Program-made: the position numbers and the translations under genes
Part shown: piece by piece, positions 26,324 to 35,604 of the stretch
Numbering within the stretch: position 1 is the stretch's first letter
Layout of the letters: each line of letters starts with the position of its first letter
Assembly (NCBI GenBank): GCA_022072405.1
Contig: JAJVHX010000001.1
Coordinates: 248,001-312,000, forward strand
Source: Phycisphaerae bacterium
GTDB taxonomy: Bacteria > Planctomycetota > Phycisphaerae > UBA1845 > CAIVHJ01
Length of the DNA: 64,000 nucleotides
Direction: 5' to 3'
Notes under the pieces: generated by a model
Told to the model about the DNA's origin: nothing
Database searches by the model: none
The model's input: only the letters and a program-made list of their open reading frames with translations

Positions 26324-27556
26324 ATGCAACTGGAACGTGTGGTTCTAACGGGTGTGGGACTGACATCACCGCTGGGTGATACGCTGGTGGACTTGCGCGC
26401 TAACCTGCTCGCGGGGAAATCAGGGGTCAGCCGCTTTGAAACCCGCTTTATGGGGGAAGTGTTCGCGGGTATCTGCCATTTTGATGAGCGAAAATTTCTC
26501 AGCTCGAAAGATCGCCGGAGGGGAACACGGGCCGGCTCAATATCTGTGTTCTGCGCCAATGAAGCCCTGCGCAACGGTGGAGTGGATTTGGCAGCCGTAG
26601 ACCGGTCCCGGGTCGGGGTTTATGTTGGAATAACCGAACATGGCACGGTGGAGACGGAAAACGAAATCGCCGCCATCCGTGAATATGGATATGACACCAA
26701 GTACTGGACCCATCACCACAACCCGCGTACGGTAGCCAATAATCCCGCTGGTGAGGTGACCATCAACCTGGGGATCACTGGTCCGCACTATACCATCGGG
26801 GCCGCCTGTGCAGCAGGGAACGCCGGGTTGATCCAGGCGGTGCAGATGCTCCAACTGGGCGAGGTGGACCTGGCCATTGCCGGCGGCGTATCGGAAGCGA
26901 TTCACTCGTTTGGGGTATTTGCGAGTTTTGCCAGCCAGGACGCATTGGCTAGACATGAGGACCCGACCAAGGCCTCTCGACCTTTTGATCTGGCACGCAA
27001 TGGAATCGTCATATCAGAGGGTGGCTGTCTGTACCTTGTAGAGCGATTAAGTGACGCCCAGCGGCGGGGGGCGACGATCATTGCGGAGATTGCTGGTTAC
27101 GCATTGAATTCCGATGCCCAGGACCCGGTCATGCCCTGCACGGAGCGGATGGTGGAATGCATGTCGCTGGCATTGCGGCGGGCCCGGATCAAACCTCATC
27201 AGATTAGTATTATCAATACCCACGCAACCTCGACCCCGGCAGGGGATTTACGGGAAGCACAGGCCGTTCGGCAGCTCTTCGGTGATTTCAGTCACACCTA
27301 TGTCAATAATACTAAAAGCTTTATAGGCCACGCCATGGGTGCGGCCGGGGCGCTGGAGTTAGCCGGCAACCTTGATTCTTTTCAAGACGGCTGGGTTCAT
27401 CCGACGATTAATATTGAAAATCTGGACCCGGAATGTGCCGTCCGTAACCTCGTCATTAACCGCCCCTTGCAGATTGGGCCGGTCGAATATATTCTGAATA
27501 ACTCTTTTGGGATGCTGGGTATCAACTCGGCATTGATTGTCCGTAAGCCATCCTGA
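26324..27556 (+). CDS. FabF-type beta-ketoacyl-ACP synthase (dedicated cluster ketosynthase)
   Basis: Condenses an acyl group with malonyl-ACP. About 410 residues from ATG 26324 (a longer frame from TTG 26279 is unlikely: VVLTGVGLTSPLG just after 26324 is the family's normal N-terminus). The Cys-His-His triad is complete: Cys162 in TIGAACAAGNAG, His near 300 in NTHATSTPAGD, and Lys/His near 330-335 in NTKSFIGHAMGAAG. GIVISEGGCLYLVE and INNSFG-like ILNNSFGMLGINS are also FabF/KAS-II. It is followed by an acyl carrier protein, so it probably builds a special chain rather than housekeeping fatty acids. It is not an OleA-type thiolase. Confidence 0.88.
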   Translation: MQLERVVLTGVGLTSPLGDTLVDLRANLLAGKSGVSRFETRFMGEVFAGICHFDERKFLSSKDRRRGTRAGSISVFCANEALRNGGVDLAAVDRSRVGVYVGITEHGTVETENEIAAIREYGYDTKYWTHHHNPRTVANNPAGEVTINLGITGPHYTIGAACAAGNAGLIQAVQMLQLGEVDLAIAGGVSEAIHSFGVFASFASQDALARHEDPTKASRPFDLARNGIVISEGGCLYLVERLSDAQRRGATIIAEIAGYALNSDAQDPVMPCTERMVECMSLALRRARIKPHQISIINTHATSTPAGDLREAQAVRQLFGDFSHTYVNNTKSFIGHAMGAAGALELAGNLDSFQDGWVHPTINIENLDPECAVRNLVINRPLQIGPVEYILNNSFGMLGINSALIVRKPS

Positions 27557-27614
27557 TTCAGCGGCGTGGAGGACCCTGCTGCTCGGGGCCGGCTGAGTAT
27601 CTGTTGAGGCAAAT

Positions 27615-27878
27615 ATGAATATTGACCATGTACGTAAGATCATACTGGATATCATCGCTCTGGTAGCACCCGATGCCGACCTCACCAAAGTCAAGGATGA
27701 GGAGCGGCTGCGCGATCAACTGGAGCTGGATTCAATGGATTTCCTCGATATCGTGATGGAACTTCGCAAACGCTACAAGATTGAGGTTCCCAAGGAAGAT
27801 TATCTGCATCTGGCCAGCTTAAAGAGCTGCATCGAGTATCTCCTGCCCAAATTCCGCTCGGTTGGTTTGGCGGTTTGA
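27615..27878 (+). CDS. Acyl carrier protein
   Basis: 87 residues, helical and acidic. The phosphopantetheine attachment Ser40 is in LELDSMDFLDIVMEL (DSM motif), followed by the helix LRKRYKIEVPKEDY. It carries the growing chain between ketosynthase, dehydratase and enoyl reductase. The gene is between a ketosynthase and oxidoreductases, and the PPTase at the end of the cluster probably activates it. It differs from a housekeeping AcpP in its Lys-rich helix III region and longer tail. Confidence 0.92.
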   Translation: MNIDHVRKIILDIIALVAPDADLTKVKDEERLRDQLELDSMDFLDIVMELRKRYKIEVPKEDYLHLASLKSCIEYLLPKFRSVGLAV

Positions 27879-27912
27879 TGGTCGTGGCCGTCGATACATG
27901 AGTATGAGTTCT

Positions 27913-27954
27913 GCGCAGGCTAAAGCCTGCGGCTCCTTGAATGTTGAAACCGGC
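27913..27954 (+). repeat. Palindromic repeat family B, copy 3
   Basis: GCGCAGGCTAAAGCCTGCGG then CTCCTTGAATGTTGAAACC. Arms GCAGGCT/AGCCTGC pair. It ends about 50 bases before the start of the first CrtI-like gene. Confidence 0.82.
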
Positions 27955-28004
27955 TCAAGTTAATCTCCTGCCGCGGTCGCCGGAATCGGATAAAATCAGC
28001 GGTG

Positions 28005-29393
28005 ATGGCTGATTATGATGTGATTATCATCGGGGCGGGGATGTCGGGTCTGGCAGCGGGGATCCGGCTGGCTTGTTTTGATCGCCGGGTGCTCATCATT
28101 GAACGACATTCGGTTTACGGCGGGCTGAATTCGTTTTATACCCTCGACGGCCATCGATTTGATGTCGGCCTGCACGCCCTCACCAATTACGTACCCAAAG
28201 GCACCCCCAACAAACCGCTCACCAAGTTGACCCGCCAGCTCCGTATATCCTACGACAGCCTGGAACTTTTCCCGCAGGATCATTCACTGATCCATTTTCC
28301 CGAGCATCAGTTACGTTTCAGTAATGATATCAGTCTGATGATCGATGAAGTGGCCCGGGCATTTCCCGCCGAAGCCGATCGTTTCGGCCGGCTGGTCCGG
28401 GAGATGGAGATTTATGATGAGACCGCGCTGACCACCGCTCCTCGTTCCAGTCGGACAACGCTCGGTGAATATCTGCAGAATCCCGTGCTGATCGATATGC
28501 TGCTCTGCCCGACCATGTATTACGGCAATCCGCGTGAGCAGGATATGGAGTGGCATCAGTTCGCCATCATGTTCAAGAGCCTGTTTCTGGAGGGTTTCGC
28601 CCGGCCGCGCGGGGGTATCCGCCGGATGATCGCCCAACTGGTAAAAAAATATCGTGAATATGGCGGCCTGTTCCGGATGGGGTGCGGGGTCAAACGGCTG
28701 GTGCATGATGATCAGCGGGTATCGGCGGTGGTGCTGGATGATGGTACGGAACTGACGGCGGAACAGATTATCTCTTCCGCCGGATATCACGAAACCATGC
28801 AACTCTGTTCGCTGCCACGTCCAGAAATTGCTCCTGCGGTTGGCCAATTGTCTTTTACTGAATCCATCTCCGTCTTGAAGCACAAACCGCGCGATCTGGG
28901 TATCACGCCGGTCATCATCTTTTTCAATACCACCGATCGATTCAATTACGCGGTACCCGGTGATCTGATCGATCCGCACAGCGGGGTCATCTGTTGTCCG
29001 AATAATTATTATCCGCCCGACCAGGACGAGGAGCCGGGTTTGTTACGAATCACTTCGCTGGCGAATTATGATCGCTGGACGGCGTTGTCGAAACCTGAGT
29101 ATCGAGCAGCCAAAGAACAAGCCTATTTGCAGACTACGGCGATCGCCACGCGACTGGTTCCTGATTTTCGTCCGCAGGTGACCTATCACGACCTGTTCAC
29201 CCCGCGGACCATCAAAAAGTTCACCGGCCACTGGAACGGGGCGGTATATGGTTCACCCGACAAAATCTGGAACGGCCGAACGTCGCTGGAGAATCTCTAC
29301 CTTTGCGGGACAGACCAGGGTTTTTTGGGTATCATAGGGGCGGCGCTGAGTGGCATCACCATCGCCAATTTACACGTTTTATCAGCGGACTAG
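28005..29393 (+). CDS. CrtI/phytoene-desaturase-like FAD oxidoreductase 1
   Basis: 462 residues; starts at ATG 28005 (a GTG sits directly before it). N-terminal FAD fold: [47 protein letters not shown]-terminal FAD segment: [24 protein letters not shown]. This is the layout of phytoene desaturases and carotenoid isomerases. No prenyl-transferase or phytoene synthase gene is near, and it lies between an ACP and dehydratase/enoyl-reductase genes, so an acyl chain is a more likely substrate than a carotenoid. CrtI-like proteins are also found in anammox ladderane candidate clusters. The reaction (desaturation, isomerisation or saturation) is not determined. Confidence 0.87.
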   Translation: MADYDVIIIGAGMSGLAAGIRLACFDRRVLIIERHSVYGGLNSFYTLDGHRFDVGLHALTNYVPKGTPNKPLTKLTRQLRISYDSLELFPQDHSLIHFPEHQLRFSNDISLMIDEVARAFPAEADRFGRLVREMEIYDETALTTAPRSSRTTLGEYLQNPVLIDMLLCPTMYYGNPREQDMEWHQFAIMFKSLFLEGFARPRGGIRRMIAQLVKKYREYGGLFRMGCGVKRLVHDDQRVSAVVLDDGTELTAEQIISSAGYHETMQLCSLPRPEIAPAVGQLSFTESISVLKHKPRDLGITPVIIFFNTTDRFNYAVPGDLIDPHSGVICCPNNYYPPDQDEEPGLLRITSLANYDRWTALSKPEYRAAKEQAYLQTTAIATRLVPDFRPQVTYHDLFTPRTIKKFTGHWNGAVYGSPDKIWNGRTSLENLYLCGTDQGFLGIIGAALSGITIANLHVLSAD

Positions 29394-29427
29394 TCAGTTA
29401 ATAGCAACGCAGGATGCCTCGTACACC

Positions 29428-30894
29428 ATGGTTTCCAATTCGGAAATACAGGAACGGATCAATCGCAAGGATTGGCTGGAGGGCGTCCGCGATTCGTACG
29501 ATGCGATCGTGATCGGCAGCGGTCTGGCGGGGCTGACCTGTGCCAATGTGCTGGGCAAGCAGGGTGCCAGCGTGCTGCTGCTGGAACAGCATTACAATTT
29601 CGGCGGCATGGCCACCTGGTTCAAGCGTCCCGGCGGTCACATTTTCGATATTTCACTGCACGGATTTCCCGTGGGGATGATCAAAAGCTGCCGCCGCTAC
29701 TGGACCAGCGAAATCGCCGACAGTATTGTGCAGCTGAAGGGGATCCGTTTCGATAATCCGCAGTTTCAACTCGAAACCACCTACAGCCGCGACGACTTCA
29801 CCCGGATACTGATCAACCATTTCGGCATTGCTCCGCAGACGGTCGAGGATTTTTTCAACACTTCCCGGCAAATGGATTTTTATGACGATTCGCGAATGAC
29901 CACGCGCGATTTGTTCCAGAAGTTTTTTCCCGGCCGGACTGATGTCTGGCGATTACTGATGGAGCCGATCAATTACGCCAACGGCTCGACGCTTGACGAC
30001 CCCGCCATCACCTACGGTATCGTGTTTTCCAACTTTATGAGCAAAGGGGTATTTATCTTTCGCGGCGGGACGGATCATCTGATCCGGTTGATGAAGGCGG
30101 AGCTGCGGCGCAACGGCGTCGATCTGCGAAAGAATTGTCTGGTCGAGCGAATCGTGGTGCGCGATGGCCGGGCGGCAGGGGTGGTGGTCAATGGCCGGTC
30201 GATTCGCTCTTCGACAGTCATTTCCAATGCCAATCTCAAGCGCACGCTGGAGAAGATGGTCGGTTATGAACATTTTTCGCCCGATTTCGTGCAGGCCGCT
30301 CAGGCGGTTCGACTGAATAACAGCAGTTGCCAGGTTTATATGGGGATTAAACCGGGTGCGCGGATAGACTTCATCGGCGATCTGATTTTCAGCTCCTTCT
30401 GGCCGGAGTTTGATCACAAACGGATGTGTTCACGCGAGATCACCAGCCGCACCTTTTCGCTTTACTACCCCGATACCCGGCCGGGTTCTGATCGTTACGC
30501 CGTGGTCTCCAGCACCAACGCCAACTACGCCGATTGGGCCAATCTCTCCGATAGTGAGTATCAACAGGCCAAGCAGCTGCTCTGCGAGACCACGCTCGAT
30601 CATTTTGAAAAGTATGTACCCAACATCCGTGAGCTGGTCGATCACATCGAAGCCTCCACGCCGCGCACTTTCGAACACTACACCCGCCAGCAACTCGGGG
30701 CCACTTTCGGTACCAAATTCGAGGGGTTGCAGGTCAGCATGGATCTGCCCAAACAGATCGCGGGGCTTTATCACACCGGCAGCGTGGGCATCATCATGTC
30801 CGGCTGGCTGGGCACGATTAACTACGGCGTTATCGTGGCCAATGAAGTGGACAGTTTCCTCAACAAAAATACCACTCCGGTAACTCGTGCGTAG
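29428..30894 (+). CDS. CrtI/phytoene-desaturase-like FAD oxidoreductase 2
   Basis: About 488 residues from ATG 29428 (a longer frame starts inside the previous gene at 29350). FAD fold: [49 protein letters not shown]. Later [20 protein letters not shown] and a C-terminal [18 protein letters not shown] instead of the canonical glycine-rich FAD end. It is related to but clearly diverged from the gene before it, with 34 bases between them, so the two may form a heterodimer or do successive steps. The substrate is inferred from context as an ACP-bound or free acyl chain. Confidence 0.86.
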   Translation: MVSNSEIQERINRKDWLEGVRDSYDAIVIGSGLAGLTCANVLGKQGASVLLLEQHYNFGGMATWFKRPGGHIFDISLHGFPVGMIKSCRRYWTSEIADSIVQLKGIRFDNPQFQLETTYSRDDFTRILINHFGIAPQTVEDFFNTSRQMDFYDDSRMTTRDLFQKFFPGRTDVWRLLMEPINYANGSTLDDPAITYGIVFSNFMSKGVFIFRGGTDHLIRLMKAELRRNGVDLRKNCLVERIVVRDGRAAGVVVNGRSIRSSTVISNANLKRTLEKMVGYEHFSPDFVQAAQAVRLNNSSCQVYMGIKPGARIDFIGDLIFSSFWPEFDHKRMCSREITSRTFSLYYPDTRPGSDRYAVVSSTNANYADWANLSDSEYQQAKQLLCETTLDHFEKYVPNIRELVDHIEASTPRTFEHYTRQQLGATFGTKFEGLQVSMDLPKQIAGLYHTGSVGIIMSGWLGTINYGVIVANEVDSFLNKNTTPVTRA

Positions 30895-30900
30895 ACCGCC

Positions 30901-31500
30901 ATGGTGAAGCATTCCTCAACGCCCAATCTCGTTGAATATTCCGGGCAGATTAATTGGAAATGTATTGAATGCGGTTATGATCTGTCGGGACACCACGGAG
31001 CGCTGCGGAGGTGTCCGGAATGTGGATACGTGAATCATCAGCAGGCCATGTCGCATTTAATAAGCGATCCAGACGTTTCCGTATTCAGCGGGCCAATAAT
31101 TCCATCTTTGGTGTTTTTACCAGTTGTGCTGTTTGGCTTACCCCTGCTCTTACACACCTATTCCGCGTTGGTGCCGCAATGGATAAGCCAATTGTGGCTG
31201 ACTTCCTTACTGGTCTGGCTGCTGGTTCTGATTTTCTCGTTCTGGCGATACCGGAAAAAAGCGGATTTTGTATTAGTGATCCTGGAAAGTCATTGGTTAG
31301 CCGCAGCAGTATACTTCATCATACCACTCACTCCCTGGGGGATATGGCTGGCACTGGGCGGCGGGATAGTATTCATGATCGTTGTGATGATCGGTTCAAT
31401 GGCATTTGTACTGGGCGCTATAAAATGTCACAATGATCTGTTCAAACGTTTGCGGTGTTGGAAGCGAGCTGAATCAGGCAAGGATAATCATCAGGAATAA
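30901..31500 (+). CDS. Zinc-ribbon membrane protein, function unknown
   Basis: 199 residues. Residues about 20-42 form a four-Cys zinc ribbon (CIECGYDLSGH ... RRCPECGY), a motif common in planctomycete membrane proteins. Then four likely membrane helices: IIPSLVFLPVVLFGLPLLL, LWLTSLLVWLLVLIFSFW, SHWLAAAVYFIIPLT and IWLALGGGIVFMIVVMIGS. No catalytic motif. Its stop overlaps the start of the FabZ-like gene (TAATG), so it is part of the biosynthetic operon; it could anchor the enzymes or the product to the membrane, but that is only an inference. Confidence 0.75.
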   Translation: MVKHSSTPNLVEYSGQINWKCIECGYDLSGHHGALRRCPECGYVNHQQAMSHLISDPDVSVFSGPIIPSLVFLPVVLFGLPLLLHTYSALVPQWISQLWLTSLLVWLLVLIFSFWRYRKKADFVLVILESHWLAAAVYFIIPLTPWGIWLALGGGIVFMIVVMIGSMAFVLGAIKCHNDLFKRLRCWKRAESGKDNHQE

Positions 31501-31997
31501 TGCACATATCCATCCAACAATTGCTACCCCATCGCCCGCCGTTTCTGTTTGTGGATGAGGTGGTGGAGTTGACGGCGGAACGGGCGGTGACCCGTTGGCG
31601 GGTGGATCCGGCGGCGGAGTTTTTCAAAGGTCACTATCCGGGTAATCCGATTACACCGGGTGTCATACTCTGCGAAGCCATTTTTCAGGCGGGAGCGATT
31701 CTGGCAAGTTACCGCTCGCAAGAAAGTCAGGGAGCTCCTCAAAGAACCGCGGGTTTTAACCCGCGCGGATCAGAAACCACAACAGCCGCTGCTAAGAAAC
31801 CGCGCCTGCCCGTGGTCACGCGTATCAAGGATGCGCAGTTCAAGCGCATCGTCAAACCAGGCGAACTGCTCGATATCGAAGTGCAGATTGCCGATGATCT
31901 CGACACGGCGCTCTATATGAATGGCTGGATTCGGGTGGATGGGGAACTGGCTTTGCGGATCAGTTTTGCAGTGATGCAGACCGAGGTGCAGCCATGA
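31500..31997 (+). CDS. FabZ-like 3-hydroxyacyl-ACP dehydratase with repeat-derived insertion
   Basis: Hot-dog fold dehydratase, 165 residues. [14 protein letters not shown], catalytic His45 in [11 protein letters not shown] and Glu59 in [12 protein letters not shown] are intact, as is [20 protein letters not shown] near 105-122. FabZ normally has about 10 residues between AGAILA and the VVTRI strand; here about 32 are present (residues 71-102), and their DNA is a family B palindromic repeat. The polypeptide is in frame and ends normally (ISFAVMQTE). It overlaps the FabI-like start by four bases. Confidence 0.88.
   Translation: MHISIQQLLPHRPPFLFVDEVVELTAERAVTRWRVDPAAEFFKGHYPGNPITPGVILCEAIFQAGAILASYRSQESQGAPQRTAGFNPRGSETTTAAAKKPRLPVVTRIKDAQFKRIVKPGELLDIEVQIADDLDTALYMNGWIRVDGELALRISFAVMQTEVQP
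31737..31768 (-). repeat. Palindromic repeat family B, copy 4, inside the FabZ-like gene
   Basis: CCTCAAAGAACCGCGGGTT then TTAACCCGCGCGG. Arms CGCGGGTT/AACCCGCG (31748-31765) pair perfectly. It lies in frame within the coding region and supplies residues about 79-90 of the protein. Orientation is the same as copy 2. Confidence 0.85.
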
Positions 31998-32833
31998 GTT
32001 TTTTGCAGTTGAGCGGCAAGACATTTTTGATCTGTGGGATCGCCAACCGCAAGAGTGTAGCTTATCACATCGGCCAGGTGCTGGAAGCGGAAGGAGCTAC
32101 GGTCATCTACAGCACACGTACCCCGGAGCGGCGGGAACAGTTGCTCAAGCTGCTGCCGGGCAGATCGATCCTGGTGTGTGACGTACAGCAGGATCGGCAG
32201 ATCGTAGCGCTGGCTGATGAGGTCGGACGGCTGCTTCCCGCCGGTGGTCGATTGTCGGGTCTGGTCCATTCGCTGGCCTTCGCCAATTATCAGAATTTCA
32301 GCGGTCAGTTTCATGAGGTTAATCGAGCCGATTTTCTGCAGGCCGTTGATATCAGTTGTTATTCCCTGATCGCTCTGGCCAATGCCTTGAAGGAATGTTT
32401 TGCCGAAGACGCCGGTGTGGTGACCATTTCGATTTCCAGCACGCAGATGGCAGCGGAAAGCTACGGGTATATGGCTCCAGCCAAAGCCGCCCTCGACAGC
32501 ACGATCACCTTTTTGGCCAAATCCTTCAGTCGCATTTCGAAAGTACGCTTCAATGCGGTTGGGGCCGGGCTGCTCAAGACCAACTCTTCAGCTGGTATTC
32601 CCAACTACCTGGATAATTATCTTTACGCTGAGCAGGCTACGTTGCGCAAGGCGGCATTGACCACGGAAGAAGTAGCCAACGTGGCGGCGTTTTTACTCAG
32701 CCCGCGTTCCAGTGGGATCAACGCCCAGACTATCATCACCGATGCGGGCATGGGTAAAAATTATTTCGACGCCCGTATCGTCCAGGCCACCACCCAGCAG
32801 GTTTGGCCCAGGGCCGATACTTCACCCTTATGA
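31994..32833 (+). CDS. FabI-like enoyl-ACP reductase
   Basis: 279 residues, SDR-type enoyl reductase. Cofactor loop [17 protein letters not shown] matches the FabI GxANxxSxA signature; [23 protein letters not shown]; catalytic Tyr157 and Lys164 in YGYMAPAK with six residues between, the FabI spacing; and [18 protein letters not shown]. FabI reduces trans-2-enoyl-ACP with NADH. With KS, ACP and dehydratase in the operon, full reduction cycles are possible. A dedicated ketoreductase is missing, so the housekeeping FabG or the OleD-like enzyme must supply it. It starts inside the FabZ-like stop. Confidence 0.88.
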   Translation: MSFLQLSGKTFLICGIANRKSVAYHIGQVLEAEGATVIYSTRTPERREQLLKLLPGRSILVCDVQQDRQIVALADEVGRLLPAGGRLSGLVHSLAFANYQNFSGQFHEVNRADFLQAVDISCYSLIALANALKECFAEDAGVVTISISSTQMAAESYGYMAPAKAALDSTITFLAKSFSRISKVRFNAVGAGLLKTNSSAGIPNYLDNYLYAEQATLRKAALTTEEVANVAAFLLSPRSSGINAQTIITDAGMGKNYFDARIVQATTQQVWPRADTSPL

Positions 32834-33450
32834 CACCCGTTTACGCCATTCTGCAATCATTGCCAGATCCGGCTGAACCGCTCAGTGGACCGCAGCGCGT
32901 TGCCCGCCAGCGCACGGCTGCCCGGCAGGTACTGGTGCAACTGGCTCAACAGATCGGTGCTCCACTGGAAGGATGGCGGCAGAATGAGGGGAGGGTGCCG
33001 CTGCCCAACGCAGGCTGGTACTGGTCGATCTCGCATAAGCCGGGCATGGTTGCTGCCGCGATCGATCGCGAACCGGTCGGCATCGATGTGGAACTGCTCC
33101 AGTCACGACGCAGCACCGGAGTATTTCAGAAAATCGCCAGGTCGGATGAATGGGCACGGTGTGGGGTCGTGAGTGAAGAGTTACAAGCAGCCATGGCTGA
33201 GCAATCCGCCCGCACCCAGTTATGGAATGTATTTTTTCGTCTCTGGACGGCCAAGGAAGCGGTTCTCAAAGCCAATGGCCGGGGCGTCGGTGAATTTGAT
33301 AATTGCCAGATTCAGAAAATCATCGACATGCAACAGCTGAGTATTGAGTATCAGTCACAATTGTGGATTGTGGAGCAGAAAATTGTCAGGAATCATCTTG
33401 CCGCGGTGGCCACAAACCGTCGAATAGTTCAGTGGGTGATAAGCGAGTAA
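32830..33450 (+). CDS. Sfp-type 4'-phosphopantetheinyl transferase
   Basis: About 206 residues from ATG 32830, which overlaps the FabI-like stop (ATGA). It moves phosphopantetheine from CoA onto a carrier-protein Ser. Motifs: [16 protein letters not shown] (SISHS/HKPG region), PVGIDVELL (magnesium-binding GxDxE), and [20 protein letters not shown] (WxxKEAxxK). The Sfp rather than AcpS type suggests a dedicated activator of the cluster's ACP. It is the last gene of the rightward operon and converges with pyruvate kinase over 26 bases. Confidence 0.9.
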   Translation: MTPVYAILQSLPDPAEPLSGPQRVARQRTAARQVLVQLAQQIGAPLEGWRQNEGRVPLPNAGWYWSISHKPGMVAAAIDREPVGIDVELLQSRRSTGVFQKIARSDEWARCGVVSEELQAAMAEQSARTQLWNVFFRLWTAKEAVLKANGRGVGEFDNCQIQKIIDMQQLSIEYQSQLWIVEQKIVRNHLAAVATNRRIVQWVISE

Positions 33451-33475
33451 ACAGATAGTTGCCTGCATTATATTG

Positions 33476-34900
33476 TCACAGATCCCCGACTTGATGGATC
33501 AGCAGGGCATTGTTGGCGCCGGAGTGAGCGAAATGAGTACCGGTGAGAACGACGATGGTATCACCCGGTCTGGCCCATTGCTGCGCGGTGACGATGTCAT
33601 CGAGCCGGCGGAGCATATCGAGGGTGTCGCTGGGCATCGGGGTGCAGACCGACCAGACTCCGTAATTGAGAGCGAGCTGGTTGCGGGTCAGCGGGTTGGC
33701 GGTCAGGGCGATGATCGGCTGACGGAAGCGATGTTTACTCAGCAGACGGGCGGTGACACCGGACTGGGTCCAGGCGGCGATGAGCTTGCAATCGAACTGG
33801 CTGGCGAGTGATCGGGCACTGCGTACCAGAGCGGCCAGAATGGTGCGATTAGCTTCAGCCACTTCCGGCAGGAGCACATCCGGTTGTGCGCGGAGATAGT
33901 TTTCGGTTTCGGCTGCGATGCGGTTCATCGTAGCCACCACTTCGACCGGATATTGCCCGACGGCGCTTTCGGCGGATAGCATCACGGCGTCGGCGGTGTC
34001 GTAGATGGCATTGGCGACATCGCTCACTTCGGCACGGGTGGGCACGGCGGAACTGACCATGCTCTGCAGCATCTGGGTGGCGACGATTACCGGCTTACCC
34101 GCCCGCTGGCATTCACGAATAATACGCTTCTGCAATAACGGCACCTGGGCCAACTCCATCTCCACACCCAGATCGCCGCGTGCCACCATGATGGCATCGG
34201 AGAGAGCAATAATCTCTGCCAGGTGAGTAATGGCCTGCGGTTTTTCGATCTTGGACACCACGGCGAGCGGGCTGTTCAGCGCGGCGAGTTTCTGCCGCAC
34301 CAGTTGCAGATCTTCCGGACGGCGGACAAAAGACACCGCCAGATAATCGAGCTGATTTTCGGCAGCCCAGCGCAGATCGATTTCATCTTTCGCGGTCAGC
34401 GCGGGGGTGCTGAGATCCGTGTCGGGCAGATTAATGCCTTTGTGATCAGACAGTAATCCGCCGCGTACACAGTGGCAGATCAGTTCGCCGGATTTGCGTT
34501 CTTCCGCCAGCAGCAGGATATTGCCGTCGTCAATCAGCAGTCGATCTCCCGGTTCAACCTCGTCGATCAGATCGGGAAATGAGCAGCTGACCCGCTGGTT
34601 ATTTCCGAGGATAGGTTCTTTCTGCAATATCAGGCGGCCATCGGAGGGTAGCTGGGCTCGCTGCGGATCGATCTGGTCGAGGCGGATTTTCGGCCCGCAC
34701 AGATCGCCCAGCACGGCCAGCGGGGTCTGACGTTTTTCAGCCAGTTGACGAATCGTTTGCAGTACTTCGCCATGCTGTTGGAGCGTGCCGTGGGAAAAAT
34801 TCAGCCGCAGGCAATCGACGCCGGCGGCGACCAGTTTTTCCAGCATCTCCGCCGAGCGGCTGGCGGGACCGATAGTCGCGATTGTTTTGGTGCGGATCAT
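33476..34900 (-). CDS. pyk: Pyruvate kinase
   Basis: Converts phosphoenolpyruvate and ADP to pyruvate and ATP. 474 residues, normal length. TKTIATIGPASRS at the start, RLNFSHGTLQQH, LGDLCGPKIRL, KDEIDLRWAAE, VVSKIEKPQA (catalytic Lys), IMVARGDLGVEM and ATQMLQSM with PTRAEVSDVANAIYDTADAVML are all canonical. The C-terminal regulatory domain is present (RFRQPIIALTAN). Encoded alone, with about 125 bases to the divergent sigma-factor gene. Confidence 0.96.
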   Translation of the reverse strand: MIRTKTIATIGPASRSAEMLEKLVAAGVDCLRLNFSHGTLQQHGEVLQTIRQLAEKRQTPLAVLGDLCGPKIRLDQIDPQRAQLPSDGRLILQKEPILGNNQRVSCSFPDLIDEVEPGDRLLIDDGNILLLAEERKSGELICHCVRGGLLSDHKGINLPDTDLSTPALTAKDEIDLRWAAENQLDYLAVSFVRRPEDLQLVRQKLAALNSPLAVVSKIEKPQAITHLAEIIALSDAIMVARGDLGVEMELAQVPLLQKRIIRECQRAGKPVIVATQMLQSMVSSAVPTRAEVSDVANAIYDTADAVMLSAESAVGQYPVEVVATMNRIAAETENYLRAQPDVLLPEVAEANRTILAALVRSARSLASQFDCKLIAAWTQSGVTARLLSKHRFRQPIIALTANPLTRNQLALNYGVWSVCTPMPSDTLDMLRRLDDIVTAQQWARPGDTIVVLTGTHFAHSGANNALLIHQVGDL

Positions 34901-35027
34901 GGCCTTATTCTAACCCGGATAGGCCACAATCACATGATACGGGCAACTTTTTTATTAACAAGAAGATATAATCGGATAATTCCCTGACAGGAAGCCCGGA
35001 AGCGGTTCGTCGTATCATGGAGAAAGC

Positions 35028-35600
35028 ATGAACACCGCGGCGCTATCCCAAACCGAAGTGGAGCTTGGCCACATCTCCGCGATTGCTTCCGGCGATCGGC
35101 AGAGATTCGATGATTTCGTGCGCCGCCACCAGACCTGGGTGCGGGGTGTAGTGTTCGGATTACTGGGGCAGCGGGACCGGGTGGATGATGTCTGTCAGCG
35201 GGTGTGGATGAATGTCTGGCAGCAGATGCCGACCCTGGAACAACCGCAGCGCTGGCGGGGTTGGCTCTATCAACTGGTGCGTAATGCTGCGTTGGATGCG
35301 GGCCGTGATGCGACTCGTCAGAAACGTTTTCGCCAACAACTGGCGGAACAGCCTCTGCGACAGATCCGCTCAACTCAGCCGGAATCAGATGAACAATTGC
35401 GCGAGCGGATTGGCCGGGCGATTCAGGGTTTGCCGCCGATCTATCGGGAGCCGTTTGTCCTACGGCACCTGGAGGGCTGGTCTTATCAGACGATTGCCGA
35501 AACGCTGGACCTGCCCGTAGATACGGTCGAAACCCGCCTGGTCCGGGCGAGAAGATTATTGCGTGAGGCATTGCAGGGCACTATCGTGACGGAAACATGA
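35028..35600 (+). CDS. ECF-type RNA polymerase sigma factor
   Basis: 190 residues. Region 2: FDDFVRRHQTWVRGVVFG and DDVCQRVWMNVWQQM. Region 4: LPPIYREPFVLRHLEGWSYQ with TIAETLDLPVDTVETRLVRA as the helix-turn-helix. The intervening linker is short, as expected for sigma-70 family group IV. An anti-sigma-like gene starts within five bases of its stop and two PDZ genes follow, suggesting an envelope-signal regulon that reads its own operon. Planctomycetes carry many such ECF units. Confidence 0.93.
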   Translation: MNTAALSQTEVELGHISAIASGDRQRFDDFVRRHQTWVRGVVFGLLGQRDRVDDVCQRVWMNVWQQMPTLEQPQRWRGWLYQLVRNAALDAGRDATRQKRFRQQLAEQPLRQIRSTQPESDEQLRERIGRAIQGLPPIYREPFVLRHLEGWSYQTIAETLDLPVDTVETRLVRARRLLREALQGTIVTET

Positions 35601-35604
35601 AGGG

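Noticed and set aside
28005..30894. Carotenoid biosynthesis locus
   Set aside because: No phytoene synthase or other carotenoid gene is present; acyl-carrier context argues against it, though it cannot be excluded.
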